A stretch of DNA of 64,000 nucleotides from Hymenochaete sp. R1 (lineage: Eukaryota > Basidiomycota > Agaricomycetes > Hymenochaetales > Hymenochaetaceae), in contig JAFREE010000015.1 of NCBI GenBank assembly GCA_019400425.1, positions 124,001 to 188,000 on the forward strand, in the 5' to 3' direction. A program made the translations under genes and the position numbers. Shown in pieces: positions 51,462 through 63,580 of this stretch; position 1 is the stretch's first letter; each line of letters begins with the position of its first letter. The notes under the pieces were generated by a model. That model made no database searches. It worked only from the letters and a program-made list of their open reading frames with translations, and was not told the origin of the DNA.

Positions 51462-53126
51462 TCACCTTTTGCTTTGTTCGTCTTCAATTCGCGTTGCTGT
51501 CCAAAAGGCAGTCTTGTAAACATAACCCAGCATGGATTGTGAATTATTGGTGTATGTCGATTCGATCGTTCGCTCATTCTGCATCCAAGCTCAGATATAG
51601 ATCAAACATTTCTTACGCAGACGCACGTACCTCTAGTTTAAACCCAAGCTTTGCACAAAGCGCTTTTACTTCCTCCAGATCAAGCTCTATCGATGGGTCG
51701 TTCGTAGTATTGTTTTCCCAGTGCCACAGTAAAGGGCCCATATTGATCCACACGCCTCCTGGAGCCAACTTTTTGTGTATGATTCTTAAATAGTTGATTA
51801 CATTCTTGGCCTGGTATTGTTCGTGAATAAGCACACCGCGCTCCGGACTATGGCGGACGCACCGTATCGATAAAAAAGCAAGTCAGAATCGCATCAAATA
51901 AACCCGCCTGAGGTTCTCTATCATCGATATCGTCCGCGCCATACACCTCCTCGAAATCGCCTGCAAATATACTTCAATTTCCTTAAGTCTTATTGAGAAT
52001 TCAAAAATACGAACCAGCGACGAGAGAAAAGTTGACACCAGGGGGTATCGCCGACGGTAGCGCATCAGGTATTGACACGGGCCGTAAGAACGCTTCTCGG
52101 TTCGGGATGTTGGATAAAGAGTGGACATGAGGGTAGAAAGTGTGCTGATTCACGCGTTCCGTTCGATTGAGGATGAAGAAAGATGAAAGGAGCATATAGT
52201 GAGAGAATTCGTTTCCTTGACAAGAGAAGCCTTTTACGAAAAAATTAACTGCTGAAATATCTTACAGATGATTGGAAGACAAACCTAAGATCGCAATATC
52301 ATAAGCTAGGCGACCAAGCCCCGCGCCTGGTACAAGAACTCTTAGCTTTGCCCTTCAAGCCCCACGAACCTTTGAGCGTCAATCCCAAATCCATAATCAG
52401 CACACTGGTTCACCTATCTGATTCTGGAACATTCGCGAAATGCCTCAATAACGATTCCTTCATAGGTTCATAACATGCATCACGTTCCACTTTGCCCTCG
52501 GCGGCCCAATCCCGTACGAATTGCTTTAACGTGCTCCGCAGCTTGTCCATGTCGAAGTCCGTCGGCCGGTCCTCTTTCTTTCTGACCTGTCTTGAAGACA
52601 TATCATGCGTATGACCACGTCCTGAACTGTCTTCATGTGCGTGCGGATGAGAATGGGTATGTCCGTGGAAGTGCTCAGACGGAACTGGTATACAGACTTC
52701 ATGAGCTAGGACCCAACGAGAAGTTAACGGAGGAGAGCTGCACCGGTAGAGGACGATGGACCAGAGCCATCAAGTTTCTCTGCGTGGTCATGATCCTCAT
52801 CAACCTCATCATCAGAGAATATCCCCGTATCCTCCACGATCTCCTTTACGAACTTCGCGTTCACCATGATAGCCTCGTCAATATCCATCAACTTCTGCTT
52901 CCATCCCAACTCCTCAAGAAGCTTCCGGTCATCCAATGGCAACGTATAGAGATCCTTTCGCCGCCTGTTGTTTGCTGCTAGCTAGCCCAAATAATGACGA
53001 GTTAATGAGAATGCGCAGCAAATGCTTGCGGCTTACTGCATACGGTCCATAATGGTTAAATGCTGCAACAACTTTGGCGAAGTGTTTCTCTTCTTCCTCG
53101 ATATCATTAGAGGAGTGCTTCGGCAT
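51462..53126 (-). CDS. Carnosine N-methyltransferase-like (N2227 family)
   Basis: Multi-exon gene from 53126 ([20 protein letters not shown]) to a stop at 51462. The family uses SAM; the human member methylates carnosine to anserine and yeast has YNL092W. Signatures: AFNHYGPYA, the SAM-binding [40 protein letters not shown] (partly across an intron), [46 protein letters not shown] and [12 protein letters not shown] His-rich and acidic insertion ([23 protein letters not shown]) lies between the N-terminal helix region and the core and may bind metal or be disordered. Confidence 0.88.
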
Positions 53127-53413
53127 CCTGAGAAAAACTCTTTGACTGGAAGAGCTGGAGGCCGGGTTCGTATGGTAATAGAGGTAAGGAACAAAGGAAC
53201 GAAGGAAGTCGTTCATCCGGCTCGCGCGGCTATTCATTTTTGTACAGCCCTAAGACGAGAATCACTCCAACTGGTTGGGATTGCCGTCTTGAAAAACATA
53301 GAGTGATGATAAAAAGAAATGACATCCCTTTGACAATTAGAGCAGTATAGATACACCCAAGTCGAGTAAAATATAAGATTATGAGTACCTTTGATCTGAC
53401 AAGAAAGAAGAAG

Positions 53414-53540
53414 AAAAAAAGCAAAATAAATATTGTGCTCCGAGGAGCTTCCACTCTGAAAAGCGTGTCATCCTTGTGCAGGGGCCATGCTAATCTTCTC
53501 TGTATAGTTCCAATTTTATGTATGTCACCCCGAAGGGGAC
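53414..53540 (-). ncRNA. U6: U6 spliceosomal snRNA
   Basis: On the minus strand the RNA starts with the 5' stem-loop GTCCCCTTCGGGG. It continues through AAAATTGGAAC, the invariant ACAGAGAAGATTAGCATGG and CCCCTGCACAAGGATGACAC, the catalytic and U4-pairing core. The internal stem-loop region follows (ACGCTTTTCAGAGTGG). There is no intron. The 3' part (CTCCTCGGAGCAC, then AT-rich) is longer than the roughly 100-110 bases usual for U6. The T run at 53414-53420 would stop Pol III, so the mature end may be shorter than drawn. The 36-bp element lies 30 bases upstream. Confidence 0.96.
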
Positions 53541-53939
53541 AATAAATGTGGTACAGTGTTCAGTCGCACACGCGTCAGTTTGGAGTTTTGGTCAGTCGGC
53601 GGGGTTTAGGTAGTTGAAGACGCGATTATAGATCCAATCCTGTCTTGCAGCCTCATTCTCATTAATAAATTTGAACCTATTCAAGTTTGTGAGCCTCTAT
53701 CCCTACTAATACTCGCTGTTGTGTAGCTCATATCTCAATCTTCCGTTTTTACATTGTGCACTGGAAGTGCTTGGCGGCGTAAAGCCAGCATGGAAACAAT
53801 ACTGTATCGATACAGACCGGGGCAATGTATGTATGAGTTCCTGTACAAACGTGCAATGATTATCATGAGCGGGGAAATCTGTCTACAATAAATATATGGA
53901 AAGCAAAGAGAGCATCGGTAGCTCAGTTATCTTTTTCTA
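53541..53939. other. U6 upstream region and AMSH 3' flank
   Basis: Contains the 36-bp element and, directly before U6, ATTTATT, a TATA-like stretch nearer than the usual -25 to -30. No protein gene is seen. A GGTAGCTCAG sequence at 53916-53925 is not a tRNA. Confidence 0.5.
53570..53605 (-). promoter_or_regulatory. Candidate snRNA upstream element, copy 2
   Basis: Exact 36-base copy of 30-65. It spans about positions -30 to -65 relative to the U6 5' end, where proximal sequence elements of small nuclear RNA genes are found in other eukaryotes. Its conservation and placement suggest a promoter role. Confidence 0.6.
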
Positions 53940-56214
53940 CTACCGAAGATCCACAATCTCAAGGGGCAGATCCTTCATCTGAACATGTCCCTTATCAGCG
54001 TCCTAAACACCCGTTAGCATTGATATTACAGAGAGTGTATACAAGTGAATTTGATACGAACGGTATAAATGGGAACATCCGGATGAGGATGAAATGCGTT
54101 CTTTTCGGAACAGTTGAGGATAGTTTTGAGGCCGGGTGGGTCTGTGAGGCGGAAGATGCCAAAGTTCGGGGTATGCTGGGGGGCACAGACGACAGCGAAA
54201 GATTCAGGAAGCATTTGTTGGAAACCACAGTGGGTGTGAAGATCGACGGAAGACATGAAGCCTGAAAATATATTCAGACAGAAGCCGGATGGTAGGAGGG
54301 CAAACAACTTACATGACTGAGTAGGATGAGTGTGGATCTACAAAACTCGATCAGCTACAAGGATAGAATATACGAGATGCAACAGCACTCACCCATCCAA
54401 TGGTTATCAACGATCTTGTCATCGAAAACTCTAGCACAAGCTCTTCCTCGTCCATACTGCACGTGTCACTCGTCGAATGCTGCTTCGGCACTAGCAACGT
54501 TGTCACGACCAATCTGGCGCCAATCTGTTTCCCAAGTAACAATCCACACGTCTCACGATTCTTCGCCGTATTCACCGCCGCGATCGCGATGAACCGCGGA
54601 AGCACCGTTCTTGGGAAATAACACGTTCTCAGCTCGTTCTGCGAGCGTTCATTTTTGTCAATAGCGGCTACTGGCAAGACACGAGGAGGGGAAAGCGCTT
54701 TGCTGATGGGCGGCGCTCCAGGGAGGGACCGAGGATGCTGGTATGTATCGGGAACGGGTGGCAGCGGTGATCGTCGAGGCGGTGAATAAGTTCGATGCTG
54801 CGGCGTTGCTTCACGCGGGCCGTACATATATGCTTTATTATGCTGAGTATAGTCTCGTTCGTGTACGGGGAATTGAGGTGGTTGAGATGGTGTTGGTAAG
54901 AGATTCTGGTACAGGTTATAACCCACTGGCGACGGTCCTGGCGGTCCAGGAGCGCTATCAAAAAGTAAAGGTGGCCGTGAAGGACTAGGGTTCGGATGCA
55001 CGAACATGGATTGAAGAGAGGGCGAGTAGCCTTGGGTTCGTTGATGCTGGGTCATTAATTGGGGATACGAGATTGAACCTATCGTTGATGGTGGAGGAGA
55101 TGTTGTCGTTATCGGCGGAGGTGCCGGCCTGTTCGGGATAAGTTAAAATTAAGCATTCAGTGGAGAAAACAAACGCACCCTCCGAAGGGCGTTGTGGTGC
55201 TGTTTTGACCTATTGTTAAGTCTGCTACCCTTTTATACAGCGATTCATCAATTAAATCAAGGTCCGCGTCCGCGTCTATCGAGCCGCCATCATATCTTCT
55301 ATTCGGGCTCTCCAGAGGAAGCAAAGGTGGCGTGTCTATCGTATCAGCGGTTCCGTGGCTCGAAGTGTGCGAGATGGAACGCTGCGGCGTAACTGCTCTT
55401 GGAATGGGAATAGTTACCTGGGCCTGAGGCGGTACCGGCGATGTTTGATTACTGTACAAAGCGGCTTTACGCGCCATGCGAGAATCCTCTTCCACTTCTC
55501 GCTGCCTCTGAAACATACTTTCCTGCTCGGGCCGCGGTCTGTGAGATCGAGGCCTGGAAGGCTGTACGGATGGTTCTTCGGAGCGCCGCCTCTCGGCCGA
55601 GAGGTCTGGGTACCAAACACCTCCACTTGAACTGTGATAATCGCTATTGCTGGGTTTTCGAGACGGTGCTTGACTTGCTCGTTTCCTTTCAGAATCGTAA
55701 GAGCTCGGAGGCAGTTGAGACGTGCGTGTATGCGAAGTGCCGCGAGCTTGCCTGTCCTCCCAAGCATTATGGCGATCTACGAGAGGGGACTTAAGCTCAT
55801 TCATCCTATCACGTACTGTTTGCCCTTTCTGATATAAGACGTGAGACCAACCCTTGAGATTAATGAAGACCGACATACCGATTTCAGCGTACTACGTTGG
55901 GAGTCGTCCAATCGAGGCATGTAATCTCGATGAGTCGGAATCTTGTCTAGCATAAGTGTCGACGCTTTTGCATATTCAACGAACGCATTTTCCAAGTCGT
56001 TACACTGGTCATATACTTGGCCTGCATGTCTAGTTTTCTCGGCGACTTTGAGCCAGTACTTAAAGTCTACATTAGGATCCCAGTCGAGCCGCGCACGCTG
56101 AGACAGTTCATGAAGTGATGCGGGACCCGTGGGTGACGACGAGCTAGATGCAGCAGCAGAGGCAGAGGCGGAGGAGGCAGAGGCACGAGAATACGCTGTC
56201 GTGGTCGTCGACAT
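53940..56214 (-). CDS. AMSH/STAMBP-type deubiquitinase (JAMM)
   Basis: Multi-exon gene from 56214 ([12 protein letters not shown]) to a stop at 53940. The N-terminus has the USP8/AMSH dimerisation-type helix region ([49 protein letters not shown]). A long Pro/Ser/Arg-rich linker follows. The catalytic JAMM domain has [12 protein letters not shown], then [20 protein letters not shown] with HxHP-S-D zinc ligands, [14 protein letters not shown] and [11 protein letters not shown]. The end, [15 protein letters not shown], is typical. The enzyme cuts Lys63-linked ubiquitin chains at endosomes with ESCRT-0. Confidence 0.93.
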
Positions 56215-56689
56215 CGTCGTGGTGTGATGGAGAGTGAAGAGGTGGGGCACCGTATGCGACCCAAGCAGGAACTAAAGCGATGGGACGTACGTGCGGCGAG
56301 CCTAACTACCTAATACGTCCATGCCGGAGCACAGCATCTTTTGGTGCATTCAGGCCATTAGCCCTCTCACTCGAAAGTCGACCGTCTGAGTTAAAGATGA
56401 ACAACAACAAACCAAGAAAACAAGAAAATGCTGGTCATTATTTTTGTGCTGATAATATGCATGCAATTCGAATTTCGATGCTTTCGAGTCTGGATCTGCC
56501 GGCTTTAGCGGCCCAAGAAGGTCCCGTGACAAAGCGCGGTCGATGACGATTCGACGAAGTCAACGGACTCAGACTCAGAGAACTAGTACTAGTACTAGCT
56601 ACGCCAGCAGCAACTTCGGCCACATACCCCGTAGAATCATCTCTATCTCCGCTCCAGCCTTTCTCTCTTCGACTGTCACCGTCTCTGTC
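56215..56689. other. Divergent promoter, AMSH / GT90
   Basis: The 475-base region lies between two divergent genes. An in-frame ATG at 56543 could extend the GT90 N-terminus by 49 residues. No other feature is seen. Confidence 0.5.
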
Positions 56690-58913
56690 ATGGCGGTCGA
56701 GGATGTTGTCAAGGGCCCTCGGAGACGTGCTATCCTATTCTTCGCTGTACTCTTCATCCTTTTCCTTCAAGCTGGCTTTTATACCTCTCGGCGACGCTCT
56801 GCCCTACGCTCTCGCACGGACCGTGAAGTCAGAGTCAATGAGATCGAAGACCACCCGATACCCCAACTCATGGCAGAAGCAGAAGACAAGTTCAGAAAGA
56901 TGATAGAGCGTCAGAGCACCACATTGGTCGAAGCCATCGCAGAATATAAGAGGAGGTACAAGCGCGATCCGCCAGGAGGGTTCGACGAGTGGTACAAGTT
57001 CACCGTCGAGAAGAATATTAAAATTATTGACGACTACGACGCAATATACGAAGACCTTGAACCATTTTGGGCCTTTTCAAGCACAGAACTGCGAAGAAGG
57101 GTGGATCAGGTGCGTCTTCTGTTTCGTAATATTCGTGATGCATGTGGGGGGTTACTCACAGGTTTCGAAGGTCGGTCATCTGCCCTCTATTGACATGGTC
57201 CGGGTAGAAAATGGGGTAGTACGCGCGATGAACATGCAACAAAATCTGGTGGTAGATACAGAAATCAGCGCTCGTGCCAACGGGTTCAGGCGCATGCTTG
57301 AGAAATTCGGTAGCAAGGTTAGAGTGTGGCAACTACTCTGTGTATCACTTTCTGAATAGCCAGTAGATTCCGGATATGGTCTTTCCAATAAACGGTAAAG
57401 CCGAAGGTCGTATACTTGTGCCCTGGGAACATAAGCAATATCCTGAGCTCGCGATAAACGACACTTCAGGTGGCTTCAAAGACCCCATTTTTTTTACTCA
57501 TTTTTCTCATCACTTTTACAGGAGGGATTGATCAAGTCCTTGGAGACGGATTCACCGCGGACTGGCGAGGAGATGGCAATGTTTGGGAATCGTGGAGACG
57601 AACTTGTTCACCCGAGTCGAAAGCGCGGAAGCTCTTTTCATCAATGAAGAGCTCTCTTCAGCCTCAGCGCCCGCAGAACTTATTCAGCTCTGTCGACGGT
57701 GGATCTTACCTAGCCTCTAACGAGAGTCTAGTCGTTCCTGCGACTGTCGATGACGAATATGACTTCTGTAGTAACCCATCGACACACTATCAGCAAGGGC
57801 ATTTCTTCTCCGATTGGCGGACTATATCCGTTTTATATCCGATTTTCTCTCCTGCAAAGGCTAGAGGCTATGCAGACATCCGCATACCCAGTCATTACTA
57901 CCATCAAGCGACGCCTCAGTATTCTTATGGATGGGATCCGGTGAACTTGAAAGGAAAAGAGACAGATGATATGGAAATTGCTTGGGAGGACAAGGAGGAC
58001 ACCATTTTTTGGAGGGGGGCCACGACAGGCGGTGGTAACTCGCCGTCAGGTTTCGCCTCCCAGTATCAACGTCATAGGTGATATAAGTCTATTCTTGTTC
58101 CGCGAGGAATATTGACGAAAAAAACGCACAGATTTGTCCGACTGGCGAGCTCAAAGAGCGAATCCAACCGCACCGTCTTCTTCCCTTCGACCGATTCTGA
58201 CACATACACGGCTGCTCAAGTCCCTTTAGCCAAGCTCAATGAGGAAATGATGGATGTCGCATTTGTCCGTCTCTTGGGATGGGCCAACTATCCAGGCGGT
58301 CGTGCCGCCTTGCGGAAGGACCACCGTTTTGACAAGTCGGTCCCGCTTGGTGAACACTGGAAATACAAGTACCTCGTCGACGTCGACGGTATGGGCTATT
58401 CAGGGCGTTTCCTTTCGTTCCTTGCGTCCGATAGTGTACCCCTTAAAGCGACCGTATACAAGGAATACTTCTCCGATTGGCTTATGCCTTGGTATGTGTA
58501 CCCTTTTTCCAGTGCATTTCCCCCCCGCGACTCACGCCTCGTGATTGTATGATGTTCGTTACCTGAAGGCTGCATTACATCCCCCTCTCCCAATCCTACG
58601 ACGAGATATACAATGTATTCGCGTTCTTCTCGGGTCCGACAAAGTCAATGCTCGAAGCTACAAACTCGACGCTGGCGCCATCACAACGGAGATTGGATGA
58701 CGGCGAACGGCGATTGCGACGCATTGCGCGTGCGGGTAGACACTGGAAAAACACCGTTGGGCGGCCAGTAGATATGGAAGGTAAGTTGCGTACGAGCTAC
58801 GGGAATGTCATATAGATGATTGATAACCTCTGTTAGCATACGTCTTTCGCCTAGCTCTAGAATGGGCTCGGCTCTGGTCTGAAGATAGGGAGAGCATGAG
58901 TTTCAAACTTTGA
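56690..58913 (+). CDS. GT90 (CAP10-like) glycosyltransferase
   Basis: Exons 56690-57109, 57162-57317, 57367-57479, 57532-58077, 58132-58491, 58569-58780 and 58837-58913 join exactly to 627 residues. It is a type II membrane protein: a short basic cytosolic end, one helix (ILFFAVLFILFLQAGFY), then a lumenal domain. GT90 signatures include GYADIRIPSHYYHQ, the catalytic-region WRGATTGGGNSP, YKYLVDVDGMGYSGRFLSFL, LASDSVPLKATVYKEYFSDW and HYIPLSQSYDEI. Cryptococcus CAP10/CXT1 relatives transfer xylose to capsule glycans or glycolipids. The donor here is unknown. The Met at 56690 has the best context (gtcATGG). Confidence 0.9.
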
Positions 58914-60068
58914 TTCTGATGCTTTGCTTGCAATCATATTAACTTATTTAGACGCTATGTTGTAAGGTGGGTGATGGTAAACGTGTTTCTCTAGGTACCG
59001 CTGTCTGTTGATTGATGAGCATTCCCTTATACTCGAATATGCGTGCTCTCTGGAAGGACAGTGAGGATTTGAAGATTCGAAAATAAATAAGCTGATTCTC
59101 ACGCTGAGAGCACTGTGTGTAGTATGCGCGGTACTTTGAGCTTTTGTGACGTACCATCTCCTTTCTATCTATCCACTACAACGTCGCCTCTACTCTTGCC
59201 TATGTACTCATAAAACGACCGTCTCGGTACGCGTGAATGTCGGGCAAATTGCAATTGTCTAAGACCGAATTAGGCGACGTAATCAATTTGATAATTACTG
59301 AGACTCAAGGCCTCATTGGGCGACAAGCCGGACTCTGTCCAGCCTTCTCGCCTCAACAAGCCCAGAAACTACAAACTGACGAACCGGGAAAGCCGGATGA
59401 CATGAATGGATAGCATCTATCGTTGTCTACATGAGTGGCACACAAAAAGTTGCTGGGAGGAAATTTAGCGGCCGCGTTGCAAAGGCATGTCCATCGGACA
59501 ATTACCACGACTCGCATCGATTACCGACTGGTCGAGCCTCTCTGGCAACTTGAAAGAAGCCAGCACTTCTCTGCCTTCGGCTTCTCCCCTGTGTCGTCTC
59601 TGGCCTCGCATGATATCCTGTGCGATCCCGCGGGCCTGATCGTGATACGCATGGTGACCAGAAGGTTGAAGGAGGCACATTGGCGTCTATTGTGGGTGAG
59701 ACGCGATTTGGTACCACTTTTTCCAATAGGGCTGATATTCTGTACCCCAACAGCAATTTTTGAGATGTGATTCGTGTATCTGAGATACATATCGTGAGGA
59801 AGGTATCTCATTTGCAAACCCTCGTCATCTGTTCTTGCTATTCATACCGATAAAGTAGACAGGACACGCGTTTTGTGCGTGGCTCTCAACACACCTACGT
59901 GTGTGCCGTCAGCTGCCCTCCCTTTCAAGCCTCTTGCCCGAGCGAACTCAGTCCCTGTTTTCGGAGCCCGGTGTCTTTGATAACATCAGGATGGCAGGCT
60001 CCTTTATAGAGCTCCGCTAGCTGATATCATAGGTCGCCTCCCTTTCCTCTGTCCCTCCTTTCATCTCG
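58914..60068. other. Long intergenic stretch
   Basis: These 1,155 bases between two plus-strand genes have no convincing coding frame on either strand; a 111-residue plus-strand frame at 59435-59770 matches nothing I know. A pyrimidine-rich tract (60025-60065) precedes the next start. Confidence 0.5.
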
Positions 60069-61721
60069 ATGCCCTCAATGTCGCGCTCGGTTACGGCTGC
60101 GAGTCCATCCTCGTCGGGCTCGCGCTCTTCAAAGCTTGCTGGCATGACGCTCCCTCTTACGAAAAGCATGCAGGAGATTCAGGTGCTCCGCAACGACCGA
60201 ACTCCACTTAGGTCGCCAGGCTCGAGACCACCTTCGCGCAGTGCCTTGCATTCATTGGAGTCATCAGGTTACGAGTCGGACACGACATACCAGTACAAAG
60301 TCTCCACGCTCATGGCAGCCAAGTCACGTCCATTCTCGGTTACGGGACTCATACCTATGGATACCAAGAAGATGACCATCTTCTTCCGGTCACAGGTAAG
60401 ATAACTGGTGAACTTCGTATGTGTATTGAGCCTTCATTTATAACCTCTTTAGAGCGGGATCACGCACTCGCTGGACTTCCCTATCGATGTTGAGACCGAG
60501 CAGCCTCCAGAGCTTGACGTCCTGATTGCTGCTTGCAAACCACATGACACCTGTGAGATGGATGGCTTCAGTGATCGAGAATCTTTATACTACCCTCGCA
60601 ACCTTCCTCTGACGGCGACTCTCGAATTGGCTAATCACCCCATTCTCGACGCTATCCGTACCACGTTGTTTCCGCGCCTGACGACGGGGCAGTACCTAAT
60701 AGCAGTGCGGGATGTGATGCAGCTGGTTCCGACGGGAGGGCACATGTGCCCTCAGAGGCGGTTAACGGAAGAGGCTGATAAAGTGGCTACTATCATCGTT
60801 ACCCTTCCGGTACGATTCCGTGGTGGTGCTCTTACGATCCATGATTTCGAAGGAAACGAGGAGAAATACTATGGAAGAGGCGGAAGACCTGGGGATCTAG
60901 AATGGACCGCGTTTTTGGCCGACTGTGATCACGAAGTCGAGACGGTACATCGTGGAGTGAGGATAACGATTTCCTACAATGTCCTCCTTCGGAACTATGC
61001 GCCTTCTCCCTCGCCATCCCAGTCACTTGTGCTTCCTAGCGATCGTTTCCTGGACTTGATATCTCCGATTTTGAACATGTCGAGAGGGCAACATATAGCT
61101 TTCTACCTTCGGGAACAATACGGGCTGTCACCCGCCGAAGTTCTTGCAGAATCACTCGTCCCTCTTGTGCGTGGCATTTTTTTCTTAGTTTCATTCCATT
61201 TTCTGACGCTTATTTTTTAACAGTTAAAAGGAGGCGATGCGCTCTTGTATCACTCACTCCGTTTGTATAAACTTCTTCCTGAATTAAGATGGGCTGCTGG
61301 CGGCTTCATCTGGCCAGTTGATGCAACTGTGGAGTGCGGGACCTTCTTCCACCATTCACCCCGCAGTTCTCACATGCGAAGTCCGCTTTCCTCTTCTGCG
61401 GGCCCTGGCCCTATGACTCCTGGTGGACGACATCGACGGGCTTATTCCGGCCGAACTGGAACTGGATTCACATTGTACCGGGACCCAGGCTCGGACTCGA
61501 CGGACGACGATGACGGATACTTTGGAAACGATGTTGCCACGCTGAGGAATCGAATCGAAGCAAACGGGGCTATCCCTATCGCTCATGCAGGAATCAAGGT
61601 TTTACAGGACGATGCGATCGGTATTGGGGAATCGGTGACGAAAGAGAAGATACCATACATCGCTGCCGGGGCACTCGAGAAACTCGTCATCAATGTTCTT
61701 CTCGTGGTTTACATCCCTTGA
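60069..61721 (+). CDS. 2OG-Fe(II) oxygenase-fold protein
   Basis: Three exons, joined at introns near 60396-60452 and 61168-61222, starting MPSMSRSVTAAS. After a Ser-rich N-terminus, the central part has the jelly-roll pattern of prolyl-4-hydroxylase-like proteins. It reads ATIIVTLPVRFRGGALTIHD, then EWTAFLADCDHEVETVHRGV and RITISYNVLL, giving the distal His (DCDHEV) and the 2OG-binding Arg. The proximal HxD is not clear; the nearest His is in GGHMCP. A Ser/Gly-rich insertion and a short end follow. The substrate is unknown. The C-terminus after 61650 may be mis-spliced in this model. Confidence 0.65.
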
Positions 61722-62923
61722 ATCTCACCATGCCTGTCCATCGTGCGTCCCGCTGCATAAGACATTCTATTCCTTTCCGCGATTCGGTTCTTTTGTTCAT
61801 TCTATTTATATTTCGGAATGTTGCATCCTCACCTTTACCCCGTTTCCCTCCGCTGGTCTTGTGTTCTGTGCATTGTATCATATGACGCACTTCCGCATGT
61901 TCCTGTTCTGACTGCTCTGGCCGAATCTGGCCCTATCCAGCTGCATTTGTACATCTATGCAATGCTTCAAGTAATCCCTTTTCTACTCCTAATGACATCT
62001 CTTTAACAATTATACCTTCCGCAAGTAACTGACGCCCATTCTAAGGTGCAAGGACGTGCCTGTTTCCATTGCTCATTGTCCGGCATCACCGTGCGCTTTT
62101 TCTGTGCATGTTAAAGAAACCGACTGTTTGTCCGCCCGCCCATCCGCGCCCATTCACTGAAACCCCGCCAGTAGCCGTTGGTTCCATTCGGGCCCGTAAG
62201 GGCTCATGCAAGGCGCCTATTCCAGGCTCGCAGGCGCTTCCACATCAAACAAGAGGCACGGAAGTAGGGCTCGTGGGTCATAACAGGTCATAACGCTGCT
62301 TCTGAGGCACTTATGGCTCATAAATATTTTGATTCCGGCAAGTCATCCCCGCTCATCGCGACACGTGCATCGATCTGGGCGCCACAAGCGCCCACTTTCA
62401 TAAACGTAAATCATCCGTGCTATTCAGTACCGCATGGTCCGTGATCTTCATGAGTCTGCTCCCGAGGTTATGAAGACCGAGATTGGAAGGGTAGATTGAA
62501 ATTCGTGCAAAACTTTTTTTGGTGGGAATGCGCGATTCCGGTGAGCTGTGCTGCTGCTTATTAGTCGATCACTGGCGCCCAGGCTGAAATGCCCTTTTTT
62601 TGTTCGTGCGGGAGAGTGTGTGAGTGACTGTTTCTGATATAGAACACGTTCGTAAAGAGTCATTAGGGAAGTCAGAAGCAAAGGGTGGGCTTATGTGGTG
62701 CCTGCTCGACGCTTGATTTCCTGAGACCACGGACTTTTTGCACTTGATGCCATAATGTTGTGGAAGTTGTCGCTTATGGGGCATGATCTATGGTGTATAA
62801 AAGACGAGGGGAACTCGTAACTGGCCCTTCAGCAAATCTTCAAGGTTTTGCCTCATACCTTTGCCCCATACTAGTATTGCTTCTTCTTCAACTCCCCAGC
62901 CCATTCCCTATCCCCTACTCGCA
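61722..62923. other. Long intergenic stretch before LysM gene
   Basis: About 1.2 kb with no coding frame of note. The only clear signal is the TATA box of the LysM gene at 62796-62803. Confidence 0.5.
62796..62803 (+). promoter_or_regulatory. TATA box of LysM gene
   Basis: TATAAAAG lies 121 bases upstream of the LysM start codon, an unusually good match for this window, where most promoters lack one. It suits a regulated, secreted product. Confidence 0.5.
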
Positions 62924-63580
62924 ATGTTTGCCAAACTCTCTGCAGCCATTGTGGCCTTGACGTTTTCAACACTCGGTATGTTCTATACGTATCTAGTGGG
63001 AAGTATATCTTACATTCTACATTCCAGTCTCTGCTCAGAGCGACTGCGCCAGGTCTTACACAATCCAGTCCGGAGACAACTGTGACACCATTGCATCTGC
63101 ACAACATGTATCTACGTGAGCGCTCTTACGTCGACGAACTTTATCAATCCTTCTGAACACCCATTCTTTGAAGGTATCAGCTCCATTTTGTGAACCCGGT
63201 GATCAACGACGCCTGCACGAACCTGGCCGTTGGGCAGGTAATGTCGAACTTTACTGAACCCCGTTTGTTATATTTATTAACGCATGTGTATAGGTACTTT
63301 GCCTCGGTATCACCGGACAGGACTGCCAGACCACACATGTGGTCCAGAGTGGCGACTCGTGTCCTTCGATTGAAGCTGGTGCGAGCATCGACCAGGCGAC
63401 GCTCCTGCACAATAACCCTAACGTGAACGCTGATTGCTCGAACCTCCGGATCTCGAGTGTGAGTTTGTTTTTTTTTCCCAAGAAAGTTCGACTTCATCTC
63501 ATCGCTAATGCATGAAAATTTTTTGCATCTAGGTTCTGTGCACCTCGTTCCAGCTGTTCAACTACACGACTACTGCTTAA
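62924..63580 (+). CDS. Secreted protein with two LysM domains
   Basis: Exons 62924-62975, 63028-63115, 63174-63237, 63294-63458 and 63533-63580 join exactly to 138 residues. A signal peptide ends TLVSAQSD. LysM 1 reads SYTIQSGDNCDTIASAQHVS then NPVINDACTNLAVGQVLCLG. LysM 2 reads THVVQSGDSCPSIE, then NNPNVNADCSNLRIS and VLCTS. The cysteine spacing is of the fungal type. LysM domains bind chitin oligomers or peptidoglycan; small secreted forms may shield the hyphal wall or mask chitin. No catalytic domain is attached. The end, FNYTTTA, has an N-glycosylation site. Confidence 0.93.

Noticed and set aside
53916..53925. GGTAGCTCAG, which resembles the A box of a tRNA gene
   Set aside because: No acceptor stem, anticodon arm or B box follows; it is in the 3' flank of the AMSH gene.
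59435..59770. A 111-residue plus-strand frame in the 58.9-60.1 kb gap
   Set aside because: Overlapping frames of similar size exist on the other strand and none shows a recognisable motif.
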